This document shows, piece by piece, positions 41,810 to 49,274 of a stretch of DNA of 64,000 bases. Both the position numbers and the translations under genes were made by a program. The DNA is from Neobacillus niacini (GTDB taxonomy: Bacteria > Bacillota > Bacilli > Bacillales > Cytobacillaceae). The DNA lies in assembly GCF_030817595.1 (NCBI RefSeq), contig NZ_JAUSZN010000001.1, positions 4,533,501 through 4,597,500 of the forward strand, in the 5' to 3' direction. The notes under the pieces were generated by a model. It made no database searches, was not told where the DNA came from, and worked only from the letters and a program-made list of their open reading frames with translations. Within the stretch, counting starts at the first letter, position 1, and each line of letters begins with the position of its first letter.

Positions 41810-42120
41810 GTTCAGTTCCTGCTTCAGCCTTCTTGGCACTCGCACTAATTTTATTCTGTATCGGCTTATATGGGGCATTGACAAAAAGAAACACCGTAAT
41901 CGTCTTAATCTCTATTGAATTAATGCTGAATGCCGTTAATATTAACCTGGTAACCTTCAGCAAATACGGTGTAGCACCATCCATCACCGGTCAAATCTTC
42001 GCGCTGTTCACGATTTGCGTAGCCGCTGCAGAAGCAGCAGTCGGTCTGGCCATCTTAATGGCCCTATACCGCAACCGCAAAACCGTCAACATCGACGATA
42101 TGGACACAATGAAAAACTAA
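41806..42120 (+). CDS. nuoK: NADH-quinone oxidoreductase subunit K
   Basis: A 104-residue three-helix subunit with the conserved Glu in [17 protein letters not shown] and a second in [14 protein letters not shown], both on the proton pathway. GGAGGGTGACA precedes the ATG. A hairpin element separates it from nuoL. Confidence 0.97.
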   Translation: MSSVPASAFLALALILFCIGLYGALTKRNTVIVLISIELMLNAVNINLVTFSKYGVAPSITGQIFALFTICVAAAEAAVGLAILMALYRNRKTVNIDDMDTMKN

Positions 42121-42151
42121 ATTTTGCAGATAATATTTTTTTCAACACTGC

Positions 42152-42255
42152 GGTGCCTGTCACCGCAGAAAGACACTGTCCGTCTCAGGCGGACAAATTG
42201 GTAATTATTGGTGTATCCCCTCGGTGGACAGTGTCCACGAGCGGTGACAGGCACC
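42152..42255. repeat. 104-bp hairpin element between nuoK and nuoL
   Basis: GGTGCCTGTCACCGC (42152-42166) and GCGGTGACAGGCACC (42241-42255) are perfect inverted ends. GACACTGTCC (42172-42181) and GGACAGTGTC (42226-42235) are perfect inner arms. The GTGCCTGTCACC core recurs in the atpA-atpG spacer. Noncoding. Confidence 0.85.
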
Positions 42256-42277
42256 ATTTCTAAAAAAGGGGATTGTG

Positions 42278-44143
42278 ATGATGATGGAAAATGCATGGAT
42301 CATACCGCTTTTCCCGCTATTATCGTTTTTGATTCTTCTTCTATTTGGTAAGAAGCTGAGGGATGTGAGTGCGTACGTAGGTATACTGCTTACGTTGGCC
42401 TCGCTTGTTTATTCGTTGTTGGTGTTGTTCGAGCGTTTCACTCAACCAACGTTTAAAACTTCAACGGAGTGGCTCAGAATAGGAGATATTTCTTTAACAG
42501 CGGGCTTTGAAGTGAATCAATTGAATGCATTAATGCTAGTAATTGTCTCGCTCGTCAGCTTCCTGGTACATACATATTCGAAAGGGTATATGCACGGGGA
42601 TGAGCGGTTTCCAGTATTCTATGCCTATTTAGGACTATTTACGTTTGCAATGCTCGGGCTTGTCATCTCGCCCAACCTGCTGCAAACTTATATTTTCTGG
42701 GAGCTCGTCGGAGTCGGTTCCTTCCTCTTAATCGGATTCTATTTCTACAAAGAAGAAGCGAAGGCTGCGGCGAAAAAAGCGTTCATTATGACCCGTATCG
42801 GGGACGTTGGTCTCTTAATCGGGATGATTTTATTATTCTGGGAAACAAAAAGCTTTGAATACAGTGAAATTTTCCGTGCTGTTGAGGCTGGCGCTGTATC
42901 AACCACGATGATTACTCTAACAGCAATTCTAATCTTCATCGGGGCTGTTGGTAAATCAGGTCAGTTCCCGCTGCACACATGGCTGCCGGATGCGATGGAA
43001 GGTCCGACACCAGTTTCTGCTTTAATCCATGCAGCAACAATGGTTGCAGCAGGTGTTTACTTAGTTGCTTCCCTTTTCCCGCTGTTCGCAGCGAGTGAAA
43101 CAGCACTATTAACTGTGGCCGTCATTGGTGGATTTACAGCAATTTTTGCTGCCAGCATCGGTCTTGTCCAAACAGATATTAAACGCGTTCTAGCCTATTC
43201 AACCGTCAGCCAGCTTGGCTACATGATGCTGGCTTTAGGCTCTGCAGGCTATGTGGCGGGTGTATTCCATTTGATGACACATGCTTTCTTCAAAGCATTG
43301 CTATTCTTAGCAGCCGGAAGCGTGATTCATGCGGTACACACACAGAACATCGAAGAGATGGGCGGGCTTTGGAAAAAGCTAAAGCTTACTGCACCATTAT
43401 TCTTAATCGGAACACTTGCGATCAGCGGTGTACCATTGTTTTCAGGGTTCTTCAGTAAAGATGAAATTTTAATCGCAGCGTGGGAAGGCGGACATCCGAT
43501 CTTGTTCTTACTTGCGCTTGCCGCGGCATTTATGACCGCATTTTATATGTTCCGCTTGTTCTTCATGGTTTTCACCGGAGAATCACGGACACCAATGAAA
43601 AATGTACACGAATCACCATCGATGATGACGTTCCCAATGATTATTCTTGGCGTGTTGGCGATTATCGCAGGTTATGTGCAAACACCATTCAATCACAACC
43701 TTGGCGAATGGCTGGTTGATGGAAATGAAGCACTTGGTCATGGGCATGTCGAAGGTCCAATTTGGATCATGATTGCCGCAACTGTTGTTTCCTTAGCAGG
43801 TATCTACCTTGCTTACTTGATTTACTATAAGCGATCCATCGCACGCAACTGGCTATCAGGAAGCGGCGATACGCTTCACAGCATTTTACTGAACAAATAT
43901 TACATTGACGAATTCTATCAAATGTCAGTAGTGGCGGTTACAAAGGGTATTAGTTACTTCCTACGCTTCATCGATGTCTTCCTAGTGGAAGGAATCATGA
44001 AGGGCGTAGCAGGAATTGTTCAAGGTCTTGGGGCAGCAGGTTCAAAGCTGCAAACCGGTCAAACGCAAACCTATGCAGCCGTAGCATTTGTCGGCTTGGC
44101 ACTGCTAGCGGTCATCTTTGTGTTAACAGGGGGGTACTTATAA
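42278..44143 (+). CDS. nuoL: NADH-quinone oxidoreductase subunit L
   Basis: A 621-residue antiporter-like subunit at the far end of the membrane arm, with about 16 helices and the long lateral helix. It shows FWELVGVGSFLLIGFY (acidic residue of the channel), KSGQFPLHTWLPDAMEGPTPVSALIHAATMVAAGVY and SGFFSKDEIL. Several ATGs cluster at the start; 42278 is spaced best from AGGGG. Confidence 0.96.
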   Translation: MMMENAWIIPLFPLLSFLILLLFGKKLRDVSAYVGILLTLASLVYSLLVLFERFTQPTFKTSTEWLRIGDISLTAGFEVNQLNALMLVIVSLVSFLVHTYSKGYMHGDERFPVFYAYLGLFTFAMLGLVISPNLLQTYIFWELVGVGSFLLIGFYFYKEEAKAAAKKAFIMTRIGDVGLLIGMILLFWETKSFEYSEIFRAVEAGAVSTTMITLTAILIFIGAVGKSGQFPLHTWLPDAMEGPTPVSALIHAATMVAAGVYLVASLFPLFAASETALLTVAVIGGFTAIFAASIGLVQTDIKRVLAYSTVSQLGYMMLALGSAGYVAGVFHLMTHAFFKALLFLAAGSVIHAVHTQNIEEMGGLWKKLKLTAPLFLIGTLAISGVPLFSGFFSKDEILIAAWEGGHPILFLLALAAAFMTAFYMFRLFFMVFTGESRTPMKNVHESPSMMTFPMIILGVLAIIAGYVQTPFNHNLGEWLVDGNEALGHGHVEGPIWIMIAATVVSLAGIYLAYLIYYKRSIARNWLSGSGDTLHSILLNKYYIDEFYQMSVVAVTKGISYFLRFIDVFLVEGIMKGVAGIVQGLGAAGSKLQTGQTQTYAAVAFVGLALLAVIFVLTGGYL

Positions 44144-44144
44144 A

Positions 44145-45653
44145 ATGGATCTTTCTTTCGTTCTATCATTACTAGTATTCTCCCCGTTACTCGGTATCGT
44201 AGTGTTGGCTTTCATGCCAAAAACAGAGGAAAAAACAATCAAAATCGTGGGCTTTCTAGCAACACTGCCTGCACTGGTTATTGCCATTGGCCTTTATCTT
44301 CACTACCTGGCAGGTAAGAAATTGAGCGATTTTGACGTGGCAAAGGACTGGATTACCTTCGGAGGCTTGCAAGGTGCCGAAGCTGGATTCTGGAAAGTAA
44401 ACTATGAACTTGGCGTCAGCGGCTTCACGATGCTTTTAGTAGTTCTAACAGCCGTAGTCGCAACACTCGCAGCGATTGCCTCCATTTATATTAAAAAAGA
44501 GTGGAAAGGCTATTTTTCTCTATTCCTGCTTTTAGAAATTGGAATGCTTGGAGTTTTTACAGCTGAAAACTTAATTCTATTTTTCTTATTCTTTGAAATT
44601 ACATTAATCCCAACCTTCTTCTTAATTGGGAAATGGGGTTATTTTGAAAAAGAAAAAGCTGCTTATAGTTTCTTAATCTATAACGGTTTAGGCTCAGCCG
44701 TACTGTTAATTGTAATTATGATTCTATTTGCAAAAACAGGAACGACCAATATTGATATGCTCACGCAAATCATGAGCGATCCGAACGTTCCGATGACAAG
44801 TGGATTAAAATTAGGCTTATTGATTTCGCTCTTAGTCGCTTTTGGCGTTAAGCTGCCAATCTTCCCGTTACACAGCTGGATGCTTCGCGTCCACGTGCAG
44901 GCACCGCCATCCATTGTTATGATTCACTCTGGTATTCTATTGAAAATCGGCGCCTACGGGTTAATTCGCTTTGGAATGGGAATTTTTCCTGAACAGTTTG
45001 AGAAACTTGCCGTACTTTTGGCCATCCTTGGAGTGGTAAACCTTCTTTACGGAGCGTTCTTAGCGTTCATTCAAACAGACTTTAAAATGGTCTTGGCGTA
45101 CTCATCGATTTCACACATGGGAATCGTGTTAATCGGGTTAGCGGCGTTGAATGAAGCCGGTGTACAAGGCGCGATTTTCCAAGTGGTGTCACATGGTTTA
45201 ATCTCAGCACTTCTTTTCTTCTTAGTTGGTGCTTTCTATGAGCGGACGGATACGTCACTTATGGAAAACCTGGGCGGAATGGCAAAGGGAATGCCGGTTG
45301 CTTCAGGCTTCTTGCTTGCAGGTGCATTGGCTTCACTCGGATTGCCAGGAATGTCCGGATTCGTCAGCGAATTCATGGCGTTTTTAGGTTTATTTGAAGA
45401 ACTGCCTTGGATTGCCGCAGTCGGAACAATCGGAATTATCATGACCGCTGTTTATTTATTACGTGCCGTGCTCGGCATTACGTACGGCCAAGCACACCGT
45501 GAATTTGCAGGACTCGTCGACCTTAAGGGCGTCGAATTCGTACCAGTTGTTGTATTAATCGCTTTAATAGTCTTAATCGGGGTAATACCAAGCGTTCTAA
45601 GCTCACCGCTTCAAGCCACACTTGAAACGATTATGCTAGGGTTAGGAGGGTGA
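44145..45653 (+). CDS. nuoM: NADH-quinone oxidoreductase subunit M
   Basis: A 502-residue antiporter-like subunit with about 14 helices. It carries FFEITLIPTFFLIGKWG, KLPIFPLHSWMLRVHVQAPPSIVMIHSGILLKIGAYG and LAYSSISHMGIVLIGL. It follows nuoL by one base. Confidence 0.97.
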   Translation: MDLSFVLSLLVFSPLLGIVVLAFMPKTEEKTIKIVGFLATLPALVIAIGLYLHYLAGKKLSDFDVAKDWITFGGLQGAEAGFWKVNYELGVSGFTMLLVVLTAVVATLAAIASIYIKKEWKGYFSLFLLLEIGMLGVFTAENLILFFLFFEITLIPTFFLIGKWGYFEKEKAAYSFLIYNGLGSAVLLIVIMILFAKTGTTNIDMLTQIMSDPNVPMTSGLKLGLLISLLVAFGVKLPIFPLHSWMLRVHVQAPPSIVMIHSGILLKIGAYGLIRFGMGIFPEQFEKLAVLLAILGVVNLLYGAFLAFIQTDFKMVLAYSSISHMGIVLIGLAALNEAGVQGAIFQVVSHGLISALLFFLVGAFYERTDTSLMENLGGMAKGMPVASGFLLAGALASLGLPGMSGFVSEFMAFLGLFEELPWIAAVGTIGIIMTAVYLLRAVLGITYGQAHREFAGLVDLKGVEFVPVVVLIALIVLIGVIPSVLSSPLQATLETIMLGLGG

Positions 45654-45659
45654 TGAAGG

Positions 45660-47177
45660 ATGAGTCTTGAGGAATTAACATCATTTAATTGGAGCATCAT
45701 GACACCTGAGTTCTTCATCGTTGGTGTAGCAGCGCTTCTCACAGTAATCGATTTATTTATGCCGAAAAAGCAAGATCGCAGAATCCTCGGATGGATCGGA
45801 ATTGCTGCGATTTTCGCAGCAATGGTTTCCCTTGTCGGACTACTTGGTGCCGCACCGGATTCGATTTTAGACGACACCTTTCGTCTTGATTCTTTTGGAA
45901 AAGCATTTAAACTCCTTCTGCTTGCAGGCGGGGCGCTAGTATTATTTTTAGCTGTCTCCTACAAGGCTGACCAGGGGATGGAAGAATACCGCGGTGAATT
46001 TTATTATTTATTCCTAACCGGATTACTCGGCGGAATGATTATGACATCGAGCGGTGACTTAATCACGTTATTTATCGGGTTAGAGTTGTTATCGATCTCT
46101 TCCTATATCTTAGCGGGTATGCGCAAAAATAATTTACAATCTAACGAGTCGGCCATGAAATATGTCATCAACGGCTCGATTGCTACTGCGATTACCTTAT
46201 TTGGTATGAGTTATGTATACGGGTTAACAGGTACAACCAACTTGTTAGCTATCGCTGGAGCGCTTCAGTCCTTGGCTGATGCACAGCATGCGTACTTGCT
46301 AGGACTGGCATTCTTAATGATTTTTGTTGGATTAGGCTTTAAGTTGGCTGCTGCTCCATTCCATATGTGGGCACCAGACGTTTATCAAGGTGCACCAACA
46401 CCAGTTACTGCTTTTTTAAGCGTTGTTTCAAAAACAGCAGGTTTCGTTATTGTTGCTCGAATTTTAATATCCGTCTTTGGTGTAGCAGCTACAGAAGGTC
46501 CTGGCTCGATGCCAATTCTTTATAACATGCAGGACTATATTGCGGTTGTGGCAGGAGCTACGATGATCATCGGAAACGTGGTTGCTCTGAAACAAAGCAA
46601 TATTAAAAGAATGTTTGCTTACTCGAGCATTGCGCATGCAGGCTATGTTCTAGTGGCGTTCACGTCTTTGAGCTCGAACTTCTTTTACAGTGTTTGGTTC
46701 TATTTATTAGCGTACTTGTTCATGAACCTTGGAGCTTTTGCGGTAATCCAATTAGTAGAGGCTAAAACTGGTTCAACAAAGATTGCAGATTTCGCTGGGT
46801 TGTATCGCCGTTCACCTGTGCTTGCTGTTACAATGGGAATCTTGTTAATCGCATTAGCAGGCTTTCCAGGTACTGCAGGCTTCATCGGTAAGCTGAACAT
46901 CTTTATCGGTGCTTTCATGGTGCAGGAACCGCATTATGTATTGGCGTCCGTCATGATTGCCACAACCGTAGTATCGTATTTTTACTACTTCGGTATCATG
47001 ACACAAATGTTCTTCCGCCCAGCAGCGGATGACAGCAAGTTCTCAAAAATTCCAGTGGGAATCGTTGTTGTTTTATTCGTCACCGTCGCAGCGTCCGTTC
47101 TGTTTGGAGTATTCCCAGACATCGCTATCGACTTCGTGAACGAAAACTTCAACCAATTCTCAGACTTTCTACAATAG
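45660..47177 (+). CDS. nuoN: NADH-quinone oxidoreductase subunit N
   Basis: A 505-residue antiporter-like subunit, last of the operon. It shows FIGLELLSISSYILAG, KLAAAPFHMWAPDVYQGAPTPVTAFLS and FAYSSIAHAGYVLVAF. With this gene the set is A, B, C, D, H, I, J, K, L, M, N. The NADH-oxidising module NuoE-F-G is not encoded here, so the electron donor is open. Confidence 0.97.
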   Translation: MSLEELTSFNWSIMTPEFFIVGVAALLTVIDLFMPKKQDRRILGWIGIAAIFAAMVSLVGLLGAAPDSILDDTFRLDSFGKAFKLLLLAGGALVLFLAVSYKADQGMEEYRGEFYYLFLTGLLGGMIMTSSGDLITLFIGLELLSISSYILAGMRKNNLQSNESAMKYVINGSIATAITLFGMSYVYGLTGTTNLLAIAGALQSLADAQHAYLLGLAFLMIFVGLGFKLAAAPFHMWAPDVYQGAPTPVTAFLSVVSKTAGFVIVARILISVFGVAATEGPGSMPILYNMQDYIAVVAGATMIIGNVVALKQSNIKRMFAYSSIAHAGYVLVAFTSLSSNFFYSVWFYLLAYLFMNLGAFAVIQLVEAKTGSTKIADFAGLYRRSPVLAVTMGILLIALAGFPGTAGFIGKLNIFIGAFMVQEPHYVLASVMIATTVVSYFYYFGIMTQMFFRPAADDSKFSKIPVGIVVVLFVTVAASVLFGVFPDIAIDFVNENFNQFSDFLQ

Positions 47178-47241
47178 ACCGGCAACTTTGGGGGAAGGAC
47201 CTGGTCTAGGTCAAACAAAGAGGGGTAACGATATATAATGA

Positions 47242-47304
47242 AAGAAGAGGCATGGGGGCCTCTTCTTAACAAGCAAAACGGTCCTTTGAAAGGGACCGTT
47301 TTTT
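47242..47304. terminator. Double terminator between nuoN and the stress operon
   Basis: AAGAAGAGGC pairs perfectly with GCCTCTTCTT (47242-47267). Then AAAACGGTCC pairs with GGACCGTTTT (47275-47304) and has T-rich tails on both strands, so it can serve nuo from the left and the minus-strand operon from the right. Confidence 0.88.
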
Positions 47305-47311
47305 GTGGTTA

Positions 47312-47911
47312 TTATTGGATAGGGTCAGGAACTTGTCTTTTATCCTTCAGTTCATCCTTAGAATCACTATTCTGCATTTCACCGCCAAGCTTTTTCACTT
47401 CATCCCAATCCTGTGCCATTGAGCTATTGTTTGCTGCCGCTAATGTATTCCTGTCATCCTGATTAGGAGTCCTTCTATTCTTCGTTAGCACCAATATTTT
47501 ACCTTCTTTAACAGAATTCCCGTATAATTCGGCCTGATCATCTGGAATTCCTATTCCAATTAATGCTCCGGTTAATCCGCCTAAACCGGCGCCCGCTACG
47601 GCACCAATTAAACTTGAAGCAATCGGTCCTGCCGCGATGATTGGGCCCACTCCAGGGATGGCAAGAGCACCAACTCCTACAAGTAAACCTGTTAACCCAC
47701 CGAGTGTTCCACCTGCTAAAGCACCTGTAGCCGCACTTTCTTCTGCAACTGTACCTGTTTCGTCCGCAATATAATTCACATTTTTAAGGTCTTTACCAAT
47801 AACACAGATATCTTGTTTGTCGTATCCCTGTTTTACAAGGTCCTCAATGGCGATAATCGCTTCCTGTTCGGTATCATAAACGCCTATAACATTCTTTTCA
47901 ATCCTGTCCAT
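47312..47911 (-). CDS. General stress protein, YflT/GSP17M-like, with Gly-rich hydrophobic core
   Basis: A 199-residue protein. The N-terminal 60 residues (NVIGVYDTEQEAIIAIEDLVKQGYDKQDICVIGKD) are the YflT/heat-induced stress domain. Residues 75-135 are a Gly/Ala-rich hydrophobic hairpin (GTLGGLTGLLVGVGALAIPGVGPIIAAGP) likely to enter the membrane. A ferredoxin-like strand (AELYGNSVKEGKILVLTKN) and a hydrophilic tail follow. AAGAGGAGG is 8 bases before the ATG at 47911. Last gene of a four-gene minus-strand cluster driven by a sigma-B promoter. Confidence 0.85.
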   Translation of the reverse strand: MDRIEKNVIGVYDTEQEAIIAIEDLVKQGYDKQDICVIGKDLKNVNYIADETGTVAEESAATGALAGGTLGGLTGLLVGVGALAIPGVGPIIAAGPIASSLIGAVAGAGLGGLTGALIGIGIPDDQAELYGNSVKEGKILVLTKNRRTPNQDDRNTLAAANNSSMAQDWDEVKKLGGEMQNSDSKDELKDKRQVPDPIQ

Positions 47912-47960
47912 ATTTGTTTCCTCCTCTTTTATTCGTTTCGAAAGATTAATCATTTGATGA

Positions 47961-48131
47961 CTATCTAGATAATTTATCCTTTACTTCCCCAACTTCTTCT
48001 TGTACTTTACCTTTAGCCTGATCGACTTTACCTTCCGTTTCTGTTGAACGATCATCCGTCAGTTTACCCCATTGTTCTTTTGCCTTGCCTTTCACGGTAT
48101 CTACATATCCATTCATTTTATCTTTGTTCAT
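47961..48131 (-). CDS. CsbD-family stress protein
   Basis: A 56-residue hydrophilic protein with the family pattern MNKDKMNGYVDTVKGKAKEQ, then WGKLTDD, and a repeated VDQAKGKVQ unit. CsbD is a sigma-B-controlled protein of unknown biochemical role in B. subtilis. AAGGAGGAAAC gives a strong ribosome binding site. It stands between the small lipoprotein gene and the YflT-like gene with short gaps of about 50 bp. Confidence 0.92.
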   Translation of the reverse strand: MNKDKMNGYVDTVKGKAKEQWGKLTDDRSTETEGKVDQAKGKVQEEVGEVKDKLSR

Positions 48132-48177
48132 TTTAAGTTTCCTCCTTGTGTGTTTATATTTACTGCATCACCAATGG

Positions 48178-48426
48178 TTATTGGTTAACACCATCACTAA
48201 CACCGTTATCCTCAACTTTTTTCTCTAAATCTTTTTGTGCTTGTTTTAATTCTGTTCCAACTTTATTGATGGTTTCTTCGGCTTTTTGTTTTGTGCCTGT
48301 ATCTACTTCATCCTTCTGTTGTCCATCACTGACTCCATTATCCTGGTCAACTCCATCGCCGCACCCCGTTAATCCTGCTAAGGTAAGCGAAACAGCCAAT
48401 CCGCCAACTAGTAAACTTTTCTTCAT
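48178..48426 (-). CDS. Small lipoprotein, paralogue of the one at 48784
   Basis: An 82-residue protein with lipobox LTGC (Cys22). Directly after it comes GDGVDQDNGVSDGQQKDE, almost identical to the divergent gene at 48784. The rest is an acidic/basic amphipathic stretch (TKQKAEETINKVGTELKQAQKDLEKKV) and a second NGVSDG near the C-terminus. Function unknown; probably a surface-exposed stress lipoprotein. GGAGGTG precedes the ATG. Confidence 0.85.
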   Translation of the reverse strand: MKKSLLVGGLAVSLTLAGLTGCGDGVDQDNGVSDGQQKDEVDTGTKQKAEETINKVGTELKQAQKDLEKKVEDNGVSDGVNQ

Positions 48427-48453
48427 GGTTTACACCTCCAAGAAATATTTGTA

Positions 48454-48561
48454 CTATGCATAATGGTTTTTAAGTAAAGAATCCTGATGCCTAGGCGAGT
48501 TATAGCAGGAATGTAGTGATAATTTAGCTAGCTTCTGTTTTGCAGCCTCGATTAAACTCAT
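48454..48561 (-). CDS. Possible 35-residue stress peptide gene
   Basis: A short minus-strand reading frame beginning MSLIEAAKQKLAKLSLHSCY, 45 bp downstream of a sigma-B-like promoter and 27 bp upstream of the small lipoprotein gene. The leader has AGGGAG, although it is 12 or more bases from the ATG. It has an amphipathic N-terminal helix and one Cys. I do not recognise it. Promoter and position support it; the weak ribosome binding site and lack of a known family count against it. Confidence 0.45.
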   Translation of the reverse strand: MSLIEAAKQKLAKLSLHSCYNSPRHQDSLLKNHYA

Positions 48562-48605
48562 GCCTCTCTAGCTCCCTTCATCTTGTTTTGTTCTGCCCTT
48601 TTTAT

Positions 48606-48630
48606 ATTCCCGTTCATAAGGATCTGAAAC
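48606..48630 (-). promoter_or_regulatory. sigma-B-like promoter of the minus-strand stress operon
   Basis: Read on the minus strand: GTTTCA, 13 bp, GGGAAT. It heads the cluster of 35-residue ORF, lipoprotein, CsbD and YflT-like genes. Confidence 0.7.
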
Positions 48631-48723
48631 TTTTTTTAGTAGAAAAATACTTGGAATCCGGTTTCTTTCTATTTAATAGTTTTTTTAGAAAAACATTTAG
48701 TTGATAAAAAATGAAGATTTTTT

Positions 48724-48749
48724 GTTTGGTTCACTTGCTAAAAGGGTAA
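48724..48749 (+). promoter_or_regulatory. sigma-B-like promoter of the 48784 lipoprotein
   Basis: GTTTGG, 14 bp, GGGTAA, ending 34 bp before the start codon. Confidence 0.65.
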
Positions 48750-48783
48750 AAGCATACTAGACAAATTAAAGGAGGAAATAACA

Positions 48784-48945
48784 ATGGAAAAAACGTTGAA
48801 AAAGAAATTAATCATGACAGGTATGGTATTTGCTTTAACATTTGGTGCGCTGACAGGCTGTGGAGACGGAGTGGACCAGGATAATGGAGTAACTGATGGA
48901 GAACAAAAAGATGAGATGGATAACAAAAATCCAGAAACAAACTAA
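48784..48945 (+). CDS. Small lipoprotein, paralogue of the one at 48178
   Basis: A 53-residue protein with lipobox LTGC (Cys26) followed by GDGVDQDNGVTDGEQKDEMD. The mature part is barely 28 residues. Twelve or more residues after the Cys are shared with the minus-strand gene 360 bp away, so these arose by duplication and inversion. AAAGGAGGAAA is an excellent ribosome binding site. An imperfect hairpin at 48959-48997 may end transcription. Confidence 0.85.
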   Translation: MEKTLKKKLIMTGMVFALTFGALTGCGDGVDQDNGVTDGEQKDEMDNKNPETN

Positions 48946-48999
48946 ATGCTGTGGAGATTGGATAGGAAACAGAAGAGAAACTTCTTTTCCTTATCTATT

Positions 49000-49240
49000 G
49001 GCTGTGTTAAAGAAGACTATTGATTTTAGAACCTGTTGATTGGAGCGGAAGGCGCTTGACTCCTGCTGGATGCACGAGCTGAGTGAGACCCCACAGGTCG
49101 GAACGACCGAGGAGGCTTACGGCCGAGCCCGCGGAAAGCATAGCGCCTCGTGACAGGCAAAGACCGGCTGTCCCTGCGATGATTATTCCAAGAAGCATTC
49201 CTTTGTGGAGCGCAACTCAACAGCAAAGTTTAACACAGCC
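49000..49240. mobile_element. MITE-like element, copy 3, with intact terminal inverted repeats
   Basis: 241 bp bounded by GGCTGTGTTAAA (49000-49011) and its exact reverse complement TTTAACACAGCC (49229-49240). The 8 bases outside each end, TATCTATT and TACCTATT, agree at 7 of 8, as an ageing target duplication would. The body is palindromic and has no transposase. It fills the spacer between the small lipoprotein and the channel gene. Confidence 0.88.
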
Positions 49241-49274
49241 TACCTATTAAAAAGTAGAAAAGGAGATTGGTAGA

